DNA from: Engelhardtia mirabilis
GTDB lineage: Bacteria; Planctomycetota; UBA1135; GCA-002686595
Assembly: GCF_007748095.1 (NCBI RefSeq)
Contig: NZ_CP036287.1
Coordinates: 6,324,001-6,388,000, forward strand
Reading direction: 5' to 3'
DNA length: 64,000 nucleotides
Of this stretch, positions 8,474 through 19,169 are shown piece by piece. The translations under genes were made by a program, and so were the position numbers. Position 1 is the first letter of the stretch. Each line of letters starts with the position of its first letter. The notes below the pieces were generated by a model. That model saw only the letters and a list, made by a program, of their open reading frames with translations, ran no database searches and was not told the DNA's origin.

Positions 8474-9364
8474 ATGCAGCTCGCCGACCTCTCGATCCGC
8501 CACCCCCGTTGCCTCGCCATGCTCGTCCCGCTGGTCGTGGCATCGGCCAACCTGGCCGCGGCCACGGCTCAGAACGACTACACGGTGCCCATCGACGGCG
8601 TGCAGATGGAGACTCCGTCGCCGGGCACGGGCACGGTGCAGATCACCCTCGACCCGACGAATGGGCTGGTCACCGCCCAGGGCACCTTCGCGGGGCTGAT
8701 GGGCGAGGTCTCCGGCGTCCACATCCACGGACCCGCGCTCCCCTTCGAGCACGCGCCGGTCAAGTTGGTGCTGCAGTTCGACGGGACGACCAACGGCACG
8801 ATCTTCGGCAGCGACAACCTGGCCAACCCGACTCAGGTCAAGGACATGCTGAACGGCCTCTACTACGTGGTCGTGCACACCTGGGAGTTCGGCGGCGGCG
8901 AGATCCGCGGGCAGATCGTGGCCGAGCCGGCGGTCGTGACCCTGGGCTCCGGTGTGAACCCGGCCGGCAGCCTCACGATCCTGGCGGGCGCTCCGGTGGT
9001 GGGCACGACCCTGACCTTCGGCATCGACAACCCCACGGGATCGCAGACGGCGCCGGGGACGGGGATCCTCTACATCTCGACCGCTCCCGATCCGTTCTTC
9101 TCGCTGACCGGGACGGGGCTCATGGTCGAGGGCCTCGGCATGGGCGGTCCGGTGGGCGAACTCTTGATCAGCGCGTTCCCGCCGAACCCGATCCTGGCCC
9201 TGCCCGCCTACGGTTGGCAGGGACCCGGCACGCCCCTGCCGCGGACCCTCGACATCCCGAACGAGCCGAGCCTGATCGGCTGGCGCGCCTACGCCCAGGG
9301 CTTGCTCGTCGCGAACTCGACCCTGGGCCTGACCGAGGGCGTGGAGCTCTACTTCGGCATGTGA
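8474..9364 (+). CDS. Secreted CHRD domain protein
   Basis: The 296-residue protein starts at an ATG preceded by AGGAA at 8460-8464. A signal peptide with hydrophobic core CLAMLVPLVVASANLAAA is followed by a CHRD domain (about residues 35-155). This shows the family hallmarks: a VQMETPSPGTGTVQITLD strand, GVHIHGPA, and a C-terminal YVVVHTWEFGGGEIRGQI that is typical of CHRD repeats. The C-terminal half (about 160-296) is a beta-rich region of the kind found at the ends of planctomycete secreted proteins. CHRD domains were named from chordin and are widespread in bacterial extracellular proteins of unknown role. It converges on the FG-GAP protein gene. Confidence 0.85.
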   Translation: MQLADLSIRHPRCLAMLVPLVVASANLAAATAQNDYTVPIDGVQMETPSPGTGTVQITLDPTNGLVTAQGTFAGLMGEVSGVHIHGPALPFEHAPVKLVLQFDGTTNGTIFGSDNLANPTQVKDMLNGLYYVVVHTWEFGGGEIRGQIVAEPAVVTLGSGVNPAGSLTILAGAPVVGTTLTFGIDNPTGSQTAPGTGILYISTAPDPFFSLTGTGLMVEGLGMGGPVGELLISAFPPNPILALPAYGWQGPGTPLPRTLDIPNEPSLIGWRAYAQGLLVANSTLGLTEGVELYFGM

Positions 9365-9373
9365 GCGGCACCT

Positions 9374-9404
9374 CCGCGCTCGGGCTCCTACGGCTCGAGC
9401 GCGG
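9374..9404. terminator. Bidirectional hairpin between convergent genes
   Basis: CCGCGCTCG and CGAGCGCGG form a perfect 9-bp stem with a 13-nt loop between the CHRD stop (9364) and the end of the FG-GAP gene, overlapping its last codons. A further CACC/GGTG pairing can extend the base. It could terminate transcription in both directions. Confidence 0.5.
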
Positions 9405-11115
9405 TGGGGATCGCGTTGCTGGTGAGGGTGACTTGACTCGCCGCCAGGTCGAAGGCGGCGAAGGCGTGGTGCACCGTCGCGCCGGCGAGCGCGGTGGGCA
9501 GGGCGCCGGCCGGGATCGTCAGGGAGGCCGAGCCCGCGCCGGCGCCGTCGAGCAGGCCGATGCCGGCCACGAGCGGTCCGCCGCCACCCAGGGTCTGCAG
9601 CAAGTAGCCGTCGACGTTCAGTGGCAGCACCAGCCCGTCCACCGGCAACCCGGGGGCTGTGCCGGAGAGGGATCCCAAGAGGACGTACAACTCGGCCGCG
9701 TGGGTTGCTCCTGCGCCGAGCGCGAAGTCGACCGTCCCGCCGGCCGCGATCGAGATGCTCGCGGCACTGGCCGCGAGGGCCTGGCATTCGTCCGGCGTGC
9801 CCTCGCCGTCGAGATCGAGCGAGGTCCCGGCCGCCAGGTCCAACAGGTCGGGCGAGCCGTTGCCGTTGCAGTCGCCGCCGAGGGGATAGGCGTAGACGGA
9901 GCCCGCGTGGACGAGGCCGTCGATGTCGTCGTGGGGCGCCCCCACCAGGACCAGGTCGTCCGCGACGGCGACGATCGAGCCGTAGTTCTCCGAGTCGCTC
10001 GCGTCGCTGGCGGTGAACTTCGTCAGCTCGGTCCAAGCGCTTCCTTCGCGCCGCAAGAGGTAAGCCGAGCCCGCATCGAATCCGCCCGCGTGGTCGTCCT
10101 GGGCCGCGCCCACGGCGAGCAGGTCCCCGTGCAAGGCCACCCGATGGCCGAAGGAGTCGCCGGCCTCGGCGTCGCTCGCGGTCAGCGCGGCCTCCTGGCT
10201 CCAGGCCGCGCCGTCGCGGCGGTAGACCAGCACCGTGCCCGCGTCGGGCGCGCCGGGCAGGTTGCGCCGGGGCGTCCCGACGACCGCCGTGTCGCCCTCG
10301 AGGGCGACGGAGCTGCCGAACTCGTCGCCGGCAGCCAGACCGCTCGGTGCGAACTTGGTCACCTCGCTCCAGCCCGCGCCATTGCGTTCGAACAGGTAGG
10401 CCGAGCCCGCGTCCACCACGCCGGCCACGTCGTCGAAGCGCGAGCCGATCAAGGCGGTTTCGCCGTCGAGGGCGACGATCCAACCGAAGCCGTCGAGGGC
10501 CGCCGCGTCGGCGGGGTTCAGCTCGGCCTCTTGGCTCCAGCTCGCGCCGCTGCGCCGGAACACGTAGACGGACCCCGCGTCCGCAGCGCCGGGAGCGTCG
10601 CCGTAGAGCGCCCCCACCAGGGCCAGGTCCCCCGCGATCGCGACCGACACGCCGAAGTGGTCGCCCGCAGCGGCGTCGCCGGCGGTCAGCTTGGCCTGTT
10701 GCGACCAACCGCCGGCGTCCCGCACGAAGACGTAGGCCGAGCCCGCGTCGATGCCGCCGGCGTGGTCGTCGTTGCGGGCGCCGACGAGCGCCGTGTCACC
10801 GAAGATCGCGACGGCGTGCCCGAACACGTCCTCGGCTTCGGCGTCCGCCGCGGTGAGCTTGGCCTCCTGGACCCAGCCGTCGCCCTGGCGCAGGAACACG
10901 TAGGCCGAGCCCGCGAGCTCCACGCCCCCGAGACCGTCGAAACGCGACCCCACCACGACCCGCTCGCCCCACAGGCTCAAGGTCCGGCCGAAGTGGTCGT
11001 GCAGCCCCGGGTCGCCAGCGAGGAGCTTGACCTCGTCGCTCTGCTGGGTCGGCACGGCGGCGGCGACGCTCCCGATCAGGAGCGTCTGGGCGAGTGAGGT
11101 CAGCGCGTGGTTCAT
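9388..11115 (-). CDS. Secreted FG-GAP repeat protein
   Basis: Starting at the ATG at 11115 the protein has 575 residues with a signal-like N-terminus (MNHALTSLAQTLLIGSVAAA). Seven consecutive repeats of about 56 residues follow. Each contains a D-x-FG start, a GD-ALVG strand, DDxAGxxDAGSAYVF and a WSQEAKLT ending, the pattern of integrin-type FG-GAP beta-propeller blades. After the propeller comes DCNGNGSPDLLDLAAG and LDGEGTPDECQ, a calcium-binding-like linker common in planctomycete secreted proteins, and then a C-terminal beta domain of about 150 residues. A seven-bladed propeller is the natural inference. The ligand is unknown. In-frame codons upstream of 11115 lack any signal peptide and were excluded. 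Confidence 0.85.
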   Translation of the reverse strand: MNHALTSLAQTLLIGSVAAAVPTQQSDEVKLLAGDPGLHDHFGRTLSLWGERVVVGSRFDGLGGVELAGSAYVFLRQGDGWVQEAKLTAADAEAEDVFGHAVAIFGDTALVGARNDDHAGGIDAGSAYVFVRDAGGWSQQAKLTAGDAAAGDHFGVSVAIAGDLALVGALYGDAPGAADAGSVYVFRRSGASWSQEAELNPADAAALDGFGWIVALDGETALIGSRFDDVAGVVDAGSAYLFERNGAGWSEVTKFAPSGLAAGDEFGSSVALEGDTAVVGTPRRNLPGAPDAGTVLVYRRDGAAWSQEAALTASDAEAGDSFGHRVALHGDLLAVGAAQDDHAGGFDAGSAYLLRREGSAWTELTKFTASDASDSENYGSIVAVADDLVLVGAPHDDIDGLVHAGSVYAYPLGGDCNGNGSPDLLDLAAGTSLDLDGEGTPDECQALAASAASISIAAGGTVDFALGAGATHAAELYVLLGSLSGTAPGLPVDGLVLPLNVDGYLLQTLGGGGPLVAGIGLLDGAGAGSASLTIPAGALPTALAGATVHHAFAAFDLAASQVTLTSNAIPTALEP

Positions 11116-11434
11116 GGATGACGTCTCTGAGCGGGACGGCCGACCTACCCTGGTCCGAGCCAGCACCACCGTTACGGAGCCCAGGCCGGTGTGGCGGGAT
11201 TGGCCCGGTTCGGTCACCAGGATCCGCGCCCAGCACGCCCAAACGGCGGCCTGGGGACTCCTCGCATCCGCTGACGGAACTCTGCGCGCCGTCCCGTCTC
11301 CGGCTGGGCGCGACGGCCCGCCCGCTGGGGCCCGGCTCACGAGTCACCGTGTGCGGACGAGGTCGTCGCCCGGGACCCGGACGCTGGCGACCGACGCGGG
11401 CCACAGTCGCCCAGATGCCTCGACGTCGGCGAAC
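11116..11434. other. Intergenic, no gene seen
   Basis: This 319-bp stretch lies between two minus-strand genes and should contain the promoter of the FG-GAP gene. No clear promoter, hairpin or small gene was recognised. Confidence 0.5.
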
Positions 11435-12925
11435 CTACGGCCCCGACGTGCAGGACTCCGGGCGACTATCAGAGCTGCACGAAGACGCCCAGGTGACGAT
11501 CTCCAAGCAGTCCTTCCACTCATCCCCCACCTGATAGTGGCAGTTGGGCGAAAACTCGGCCTCGACCTGCTGCGCCCCGCCTTCGGGCACGGAGATCGAC
11601 CCGAGGCCTACGCCGGCCACCATGAAAGTGCTGACCGCATTCAACTGGTAGTTCTGCAGCGTTCCCTGGCAGCAGTCGTGAGCGACCTGCGTGCCCAGCG
11701 GACTTCCGATGGGAATGTCGACCTTCGTCTCGAAGGTGATGCCGCCCGCCGCGTTCACATGGTAATCCGAGTTGCCGGTGAGGCCGGCAGAGGCCAGCCA
11801 CTCGACGATCCCATCGACACCGAGGCTGAGCTCGGCCTGGAGCTTCGCGATCAACGAAGTCGAAATGGAGAGGCTGAATCCGGCATTGATCGACATCACC
11901 GTGTTGGCCGTCGTCCTCCCGCAATTCACGAGGCATGAGGTATTGGGCAGGCAGAGCTTCGACTTCTGAATTCCGATCTCGACCTCGGACTTCGGTGAAG
12001 CCGACGGGTCGACGTAACCGCCATAGAGCCAGTTCAAGATGCCGACCACCCCCGCATCGCTCGGGTCCGTACTCCCCAGCCAAACTTGTTCTTGGCCCTG
12101 GGGAATAGAGATCCCCACTCCGTTGAGACCGGTCGATTCGACATCCCAAGCCACCATGCTCGTCACGGGGTCGATCGTCGCGCTCGATCCACTGGGGAGC
12201 ACCTCGCCCGCCGCGCTGTCATAGCTGCGGGGCACGACCAACGTCGAGTCCGTCACGAACGCCCCACTAGCTGAGGGGGTGGTCATCCAGGGAAAAATCG
12301 TCACCCGTATGTCAGCGCCCAGATTGGCGTCTGGCAACAACTTGCCCTGGGCATCGCGGAGGGCCAGATGGAAGTAGCCCAACTGGTACTCCTCGACGTC
12401 ATTCGCGAGGCCCTTCCACGCCGTCGCCAGGGGGCTGAAGGGTGTGATGTCCAGGTAGCCGTCGAAGGGCATCGCGCCACCGGGCACCTCGACCTCCATG
12501 TAGAACTGATTGCCGTCGACCTGTCCCATGAGCTCGAATGTCCCCCCGACTGCGGCCTCCACCAGCGGGGAGAGGTGCTGCCCGATCATCGGCAGCGTGA
12601 CGAACAGTTGCATGTTGTCCTCGTCGAGGAGGTCCCGAACGACGATCGGAGCATGCCCCCTCGACTGAACCTGGAACGTCACTTCGTCGCCGTCGGGCGG
12701 CAGGTAGTGGACGAAGGATGCGAGCCCGGACGCTCCGGTCACCCCCATCGCGGAGGAGTGCGACGACAGGATCGCTGCTCCTTCAACAGGCGCTCCCGTA
12801 CCGGCGTCGGAAACGCGGATATGGGTCTCCCGGTTGACCGAGATCACTCCGCCCTGAGCGACGGCCGAGCCGCCCCCTACAAGCGTCACGCCCGCGATCG
12901 ACGCCAATAGGGTCCACGCCCGCAC
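11435..12925 (-). CDS. Secreted protein of unknown function with carboxypeptidase-regulatory-like N-terminal domain
   Basis: A GTG at 12925 is chosen because it is preceded by GGAGGA at ideal spacing and opens directly into a signal peptide (VRAWTLLASIAGVTLVGGG, then SAVAQ). The result is a 496-residue secreted protein. Residues about 28-120 look like a carboxypeptidase regulatory-like/Ig fold (HIRVSDAGTGAPVEGAAIL, GVTGASGLASFVHY). The C-terminal third has several Cys residues (KLCLPNTSCLVNCG, HDCCQGTL, PNCHYQVGDEWKDCLE), suggesting disulfides. The centre is rich in Thr/Ser beta strands and is not recognised. Composition is visibly less GC-rich than the flanking housekeeping genes, which may indicate acquisition. 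Confidence 0.72.
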   Translation of the reverse strand: MRAWTLLASIAGVTLVGGGSAVAQGGVISVNRETHIRVSDAGTGAPVEGAAILSSHSSAMGVTGASGLASFVHYLPPDGDEVTFQVQSRGHAPIVVRDLLDEDNMQLFVTLPMIGQHLSPLVEAAVGGTFELMGQVDGNQFYMEVEVPGGAMPFDGYLDITPFSPLATAWKGLANDVEEYQLGYFHLALRDAQGKLLPDANLGADIRVTIFPWMTTPSASGAFVTDSTLVVPRSYDSAAGEVLPSGSSATIDPVTSMVAWDVESTGLNGVGISIPQGQEQVWLGSTDPSDAGVVGILNWLYGGYVDPSASPKSEVEIGIQKSKLCLPNTSCLVNCGRTTANTVMSINAGFSLSISTSLIAKLQAELSLGVDGIVEWLASAGLTGNSDYHVNAAGGITFETKVDIPIGSPLGTQVAHDCCQGTLQNYQLNAVSTFMVAGVGLGSISVPEGGAQQVEAEFSPNCHYQVGDEWKDCLEIVTWASSCSSDSRPESCTSGP

Positions 12926-12930
12926 TAGAG

Positions 12931-12936
12931 TCCTCC
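12931..12936 (-). promoter_or_regulatory. Shine-Dalgarno sequence deciding a GTG start
   Basis: The minus strand reads GGAGGACTCTAGTG, a near-perfect ribosome binding site 5-6 nt upstream of the GTG at 12925. Most genes in this window lack such a motif, so it strongly favours this start over the in-frame ATGs at 12994 and 13057. Confidence 0.7.
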
Positions 12937-13261
12937 AGAGACTTGGCGGCGGGGTCGCTCGGTCGTGCGTAACTCGCTCGCTAATGCCATTCATCACACA
13001 GATGCCGGCGAGCGAAGGAAGCTCGAGGAGAATGAGAAAGGGAAAGGTCAGTCGCATCGAAGGCTCAGTGGGAAGTTGCGAGCGAAACTAGTGACGCCAT
13101 TGGCCAGGCCACGGCTTAGCGCAACCTACCCCCCCCCCTTTTATCTCGTCTACAGAGATCACCCCAGATTCGGCTCTTGCACGGCGCTGCGGCCCCGGTC
13201 CACCAGCCGATTTCGGATCCCCAAAGGCCTGGACGGAGGAGCAAAGGGCCGAGTGAGTCCA
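12937..13261. other. Intergenic stretch between the secreted protein gene and the coaB remnant
   Basis: No gene is supported here. It contains a run of nine or more C residues followed by TTTT near 13130-13142. It probably holds the promoter for the gene ending at 11435. Confidence 0.45.
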
Positions 13262-13367
13262 GCCAGAACCTTCGCCACGGCCGCCTTGGACTTGTGGGTC
13301 AGCGTCTTCGACGCTGCCGTCCACGCCCAGGATCGTGACCGTGTTGTGGTCCGAGCCCGGGGCGCTG
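13262..13367 (-). pseudogene. Remnant duplicate of the coaB 3' end
   Basis: This 106-bp segment matches the 3' end of coaB at 15741-15845 in the same orientation, with six substitutions and one inserted base by eye (about 93% identity). The translated remains include NTVTILG.DGS and, in a shifted frame, KSKAAVAKVLAG, matching the coaB C-terminus. The extra base breaks the frame, and there is no start. It is a duplication scar about 2.4 kb from the intact copy; the frameshifted surface-protein gene lies between the two copies. Confidence 0.9.
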
Positions 13368-13448
13368 CGCTCCATGATGACTTGGCGGCGCTGTCGCGGG
13401 GCAGATCGGCCAGTGACCGTTGCCTTCCGCTCTCGCGGGCTTCAGGGT

Positions 13449-15258
13449 TCACCGAGCGACCGCAGTCAGTCTGGGTGGGGTTGCTCGCAGCTCGCGCCAC
13501 TTCGATGCTACTTGGTCCACCAGCTCGGGCGGAACCCCATCGGAAGCGCCGGGCGGTTGGGCTGCGAACTCGACCAGCTCACCGACCGGGATCGAGATGC
13601 TCAGTTCACTCTCGCCTGGCGGAACGTCGAGGACTCTCTCAATGTAGGTCTGCTCACCTGTGGCGATCCTGAGGGCAATGGCGATTCTGCCCCCGGCCGG
13701 GGCCCTCAGCGGCATCCTCCAGCGCTGACCCGCGACGGCGCGAACTCCGCCGATGGCTGGCTCGGTCGCCTCGGCCCCCGAATAGGGCATCCATGTCGGA
13801 TCCACTGCGCGGGCGGAGATCCAGAACACCATCTGGTTGGCGGACGAGCCTGGCGTGGCCCCCGTGATCTCGACTCGTCCGTCCAGGATTCGATCGGAGG
13901 CGTCGAGATCGATGTCGAGCCGGCTTACCTCGCCGAGCGACAACTCCAGCGCCTCCGGCGGCGAGGCCTGAACCCAGCCAACTGGACGGAGATCTCGCTC
14001 GGCTTGCACCGTGACAAGCACTGCTGGAAGGCCCTCGAAGACGAACCAGCCCGACGGGTCGGGCACGACGGACTGATTCCGGCGATGAACGGTCGGACAT
14101 GCAGCGCCGAGTGGCTCCCACGACGCCACGATGCGGAGCCCGGCGTCGGACGCCGGCTGCCCGGACGCGCTGACGACACCTTCGACTCGACAACCATGCC
14201 CTAGCTCTACTCGGATGGGGATCAGCGTCGTCCCGTCCAGACTCGCGTAGGTGGGCGCGAAGCCCTCGGCGGTTACGGCGAGGCTCCCCACGAGGGGCTC
14301 GCCCGCCCGCCAGAGCAGCTCAAACCTCCCGTCGGCCTCGGTCTGCCCTTCCGGGAGCAACGAGCCGGCCCCGAAGATCTCCAACTTGGCCGCGGGGACG
14401 CCCTGGCCGGACTCGCCGTCGACGACTCGTCCGGCGATGCGATCAGGCTGGGTGACCTCGATCGCGACCGCGACAACCGGATGTTCACCGGCTTCGACCG
14501 GCCAGGGGCCACTTCGGAACTGACCCAAGCCCTTCAGTGTCACGAAGATCGTGACCTCGACATCCGGCCGGTCGGCCACGAAGAACTCACAGCTCGACCG
14601 CCCTCGCTCGATCCCTGCCTCTCGAGTGTTCGATACCGCTCCCTCGCCACTGAGTTCGATCGTGACCTGCGCGGACGCCGGAAGGGCGACCTGATTGGCG
14701 TGGAACGTCAGGTCGAGGGTGGCCGCCCGTCTCGAAGCATCGAGCCGCACCTCGACGTAGCGCTCGGCTGGAGCGACGTCGACCGTCTTCGCTGCGCCGA
14801 GAGGCCCCACGGCACAGAGACGGGTCGCCTCGCCCGGCATGACGTCGCGGACAATCGCGAAGCGACCGTCACGCCCGGTCAACGCATGACCGACCGGAAC
14901 GTCGACGGGGAGCGGACGGTCCTCGATCACCCTCGATGCCCAGAGGGTGACACGCGCACCCTCGATCGGCTCGCCGTCGCGAGCGCTCGAGACGACGCCT
15001 TCGAGGAGCGGGAGCAGCGCACGCTCGACTCTAGCGACTCCCGGCGCACCGTCTCGCGACTTTGGATCGGCGCGCAGACCGCCCCCTTTTGGATTCCGAA
15101 CTACCAAGCACTGCCAGATCCGCAACGTGCTTGGGTCCGTCAGCCTGCGCAGTGGCAACGCCCCCGCTCGGCGCGGGGACGACGCCGGACCGTTGGCCGA
15201 AGAGCAGCCATCCGACAAGGAGCAGCGCGAGCGCTCCCACAGGGAGAAGGACCTTCAT
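13449..15258 (-). pseudogene. Frameshifted membrane-anchored carboxypeptidase-regulatory-like protein gene
   Basis: The N-terminus is in one frame: ATG at 15258, then MKVLLPVGALALLLVGWLLF, a good membrane anchor or signal. The body is in the +1 frame relative to it, from about 15085 to the stop at 13449 (about 540 residues). The switch falls at a CCAAAAGGGGGCGG run at about 15084-15097, where a single-base insertion explains the break; a sequencing error in the homopolymer is equally possible. The body holds several carboxypeptidase-regulatory-like beta domains, for example GRVVDGESGQGVPAAKLEIF followed by a GQTEADGRFELLW strand, and VSSARDGEPIEGARVTLW near its start. It belongs to the broad family of anchored surface proteins in this window. 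Confidence 0.7.
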
Positions 15259-15721
15259 CAACCACCGATCGGATTCAGGCCAACGGAGATCGAACGACCG
15301 TTCACGGACAGCTCTCCTTGGTGGAGTGGCAGCCGGCAGACAGTAGAGGGTCCGCATGGGCTCGCCCCATCTTCACGTACCTCGCTGGACCTTGGCGGAG
15401 ATGCCTTTCTCGCTTCCGTCGACGGAACGCGTCCCTGTTCCTCTTCGGACCCAGCACGACCTCCTGCAACTCGCTCGCGAGCCCTCGTCGGAGAAGGTCG
15501 GTCATCACCCTTCGCGGGCTCCTCCTCGAGCAGTCCGCAATCAGGACTGGTCTCGCCCGAAGCGTCTCGACGCCTGTGGGGCAGTCTCGGCCGGTCGCCC
15601 GCGGGCTTGAGCCACTGTCTCGACTCCGCTCCGGAACTTCGTAGATCCCTTGGCTGCGATCAGCTGCTCGGTGGCGCGGCGAGTTCGGAGACCCGACCTC
15701 TGGTGAGCTGGATCGCAAGAG
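15259..15721. other. Intergenic region between coaB and the frameshifted gene
   Basis: This 463-bp stretch lies inside the tract bounded by the two coaB 3'-end copies and looks less GC-rich than the housekeeping operon. A 138-codon minus-strand frame (15302-15718) is open, but nothing in its translation resembles a known protein. Presumably it contains the promoter of the frameshifted gene. Confidence 0.4.
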
Positions 15722-16486
15722 TCAGTGACGATCGAGCGCGGCCAGCACCTTCGCCACGGCCGCCTTGGACTTGTTGGTCAGCTTCTTCGAGCTGCCGTCC
15801 GCGCCCAGGATCGTGACCGTGTTGCGGTCCGAGCCCAGGGCGCTGTCGTCGTTGAGGACGATGTAGTCGGCGTTCTTGCGGCGCAGCTTGGCCAGGGCGC
15901 GGCGCTCGCCGTCGCCGGTCTCGAGGGCGAAGCCGACGACCATGCGCTCGCCCTTGGACTTGGCGACCGTGGCCAGTACGTCGGGGTTCTTGACCAGGTC
16001 GATCGACGCGGTGTCGGTGCCGTCGTCCTTCTTACGCCACTTGCCGGAGAGGCGTCGCTTGGGGCGCCAGTCGGCGACGGCGGCGGCCATGTAGAGGGCG
16101 TCGGCGCGGCCGAAGTGCAGGCGCACCTCGGCCAGCATCTCGCGCGCGCTCATGACGTCGATGCGGCGCACGCCCTTGGGCGTCTCCTGGTGCACGGGCC
16201 CGGCGATCAGCACGACCTCGTCCCCGCGCGCGGCGCAGGCGGCGGCGATGGCGAAGCCCTGCTTGCCGCTGGACTCGTTGGAGAGGTAGCGCACGGGGTC
16301 GACGTACTCGCGGGTGGGTCCGGCGGTGACGACGACCTTGCGGCGGGGCGCCTTGCGACTGCGCTGGGCCTTGGGCTTGGACTTCGTGCTCACGGCCTTC
16401 GCGAGGGCCGCGGCGGCCTTGCGGCGCTGGCGCGGCTTGGTGACCACGCCGGCCGCCTGGGCGGCCTTCTTCGGTAGCGGGCTCAC
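15722..16486 (-). CDS. coaB: Phosphopantothenate-cysteine ligase (PPCS), stand-alone
   Basis: GTG at 16486 overlaps the coaC stop as GTGA and gives 254 residues. After a Lys/Ala-rich leader of about 50 residues the PPCS domain starts (VVVTAGPTREYVDPVRYLSN), with SSGKQGFAIA, ALYMAAAVADW and the C-terminal NDDSALGSDRNTVTILG. It joins cysteine to 4'-phosphopantothenate in coenzyme A synthesis, using CTP in most bacteria. In most bacteria CoaB is fused to CoaC; here they are separate, overlapping genes. The 3' end of this gene is the source of the remnant at 13262-13367. Confidence 0.93.
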   Translation of the reverse strand: MSPLPKKAAQAAGVVTKPRQRRKAAAALAKAVSTKSKPKAQRSRKAPRRKVVVTAGPTREYVDPVRYLSNESSGKQGFAIAAACAARGDEVVLIAGPVHQETPKGVRRIDVMSAREMLAEVRLHFGRADALYMAAAVADWRPKRRLSGKWRKKDDGTDTASIDLVKNPDVLATVAKSKGERMVVGFALETGDGERRALAKLRRKNADYIVLNDDSALGSDRNTVTILGADGSSKKLTNKSKAAVAKVLAALDRH

Positions 16487-17021
16487 GCCCCCAGCACCTT
16501 CGTGACGACCTCGACGATCTGCGCCGGCTCGGCCAGGCGCCCGCGGCCCTTCACGCCGCAGGCCATGTGGCCCTCGCCGGGCTCGACCACCTGCCAACCG
16601 TCCTCGCGCAACTGGTCCAGGTTCCGCGCCACGGCGGGGTTGGCCAGCATGTGGGGGTTCATGGCGGGGCACAGGATGCGCGGCACGTCCTGGGGTGTGG
16701 CCAGGGCCACGGTCGACACGAGGTCCGCGCCCAGGCCGTGGGCCAGGTTGCCGATCAGGTTGGCGCTGGCCGGCGCGAACAGCAGCAGCTCGGCCCACTC
16801 GGACAGGTCGATGTGGTCCATGGCCGTGCGGCGGCCGGCGCCGAACTCGGCCACCGAGGCGGGTTGGCCGGTCAGGGCCTCGAAGTGCTGGGGCGCGATC
16901 AGTTGGGCCGCGTGGCCGGTGAGCACGCAGCGCACCTCGTGACCCGCCTGGGTCAGCTTGCTGGCCAGGTCGGCGCCCTTGTGGAGCGCGGCCGAGGCGG
17001 CGCAGCCCAGAACGATGTGAC

Positions 17022-17025
<4 letters not shown>
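16483..17025 (-). CDS. coaC: Phosphopantothenoylcysteine decarboxylase (PPCDC), stand-alone
   Basis: The 180-residue flavoprotein shows the family elements in order: the active-site His in AMDHIDLSEWAE, the flavin/substrate motif CPAMNPHML, and the catalytic-loop Cys in HMACGVKGRGRL. It decarboxylates phosphopantothenoylcysteine to phosphopantetheine. The ATG overlaps the gmk stop (ATGA) and the stop overlaps the coaB GTG, so translation is probably coupled along the operon. Length matches stand-alone PPCDC enzymes rather than the CoaBC fusion. Confidence 0.94.
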
Positions 17026-18526
<1,501 letters not shown>

Positions 18527-18556
18527 GGGATGGTGGGGAACGGTTGCGGGCGGATC

Positions 18557-19168
18557 TCAGAGACCCGGGCGGCTGCCGGGCTTGATCGGTTCCGTGCCGA
18601 CGAACTCGGCGGGCACGTCGTCGGCGCTCCAGGTACGCGCTTGGACCTGAGCCAGGCTGACCAGTTCGAGACCCACATCGGCGAAGGGCTGGCCGCCGGA
18701 GCGGTTGACCACCGAGCCCACGCCCACGACCTCGGCGCCCATGCCGCGCAGGAGGGTGATGACTTCCTTGGCCGAGCCGCCGGTGGTGACCACGTCCTCG
18801 ACCACCAGCACCTTCGTGCCCGGGGCGATCTTGAAGCCGCGGCGCAGGGCGAACTGGCCGTCGACGCGCTCGGTGAAGAAGGACCGCAGCCCCAGGGCCC
18901 GCGCGACCTCCTGGGACCAGACCACCGCGCCCATGGCGGGCCCGACCACCAACTGCGGCGCTTCGATCGAGCTCGCCGCGAGACGCTGGGCGAAGGCGCG
19001 CGCGAGCTTGTCGGCCGCCACGGGGTTCGCCAGGGCCAGGGCACACTGGAAGTAGCGATCCGAGCGCAGCCCCGACGAGAGCAGGAAGTGACCCTCGAGC
19101 AGCGCGTCTTCGGCGCGCAAGAGGTCGAGCACCTCGTCGGTGTCCACGATGCCTTTGCCCGCGTCCAT
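18557..19168 (-). CDS. pyrE: Orotate phosphoribosyltransferase
   Basis: ATG at 19168, one base after the secG stop, gives 203 residues. The PRPP-binding loop VLVVEDVVTTGGSAKEVI is intact, and upstream LLSSGLRSDRYFQCALAL and VGPAMGAVVWSQEVA match the orotate-binding region. It converts orotate and PRPP to OMP in pyrimidine synthesis. The near-contiguity with secG and tpiA suggests one transcript; yicC follows 30 nt downstream. Confidence 0.94.
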   Translation of the reverse strand: MDAGKGIVDTDEVLDLLRAEDALLEGHFLLSSGLRSDRYFQCALALANPVAADKLARAFAQRLAASSIEAPQLVVGPAMGAVVWSQEVARALGLRSFFTERVDGQFALRRGFKIAPGTKVLVVEDVVTTGGSAKEVITLLRGMGAEVVGVGSVVNRSGGQPFADVGLELVSLAQVQARTWSADDVPAEFVGTEPIKPGSRPGL

Positions 19169-19169
19169 C

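Noticed and set aside
6721..11097. A 1458-codon open frame on the plus strand spanning the radical SAM, CHRD and FG-GAP genes
   Set aside because: It runs antisense or out of frame to well-supported genes and arises because high GC suppresses stop codons; its translation has no domain or signal features.
15302..15718. Minus-strand 138-codon frame upstream of the frameshifted gene
   Set aside because: Arg-rich composition without recognisable motif; treated as intergenic.
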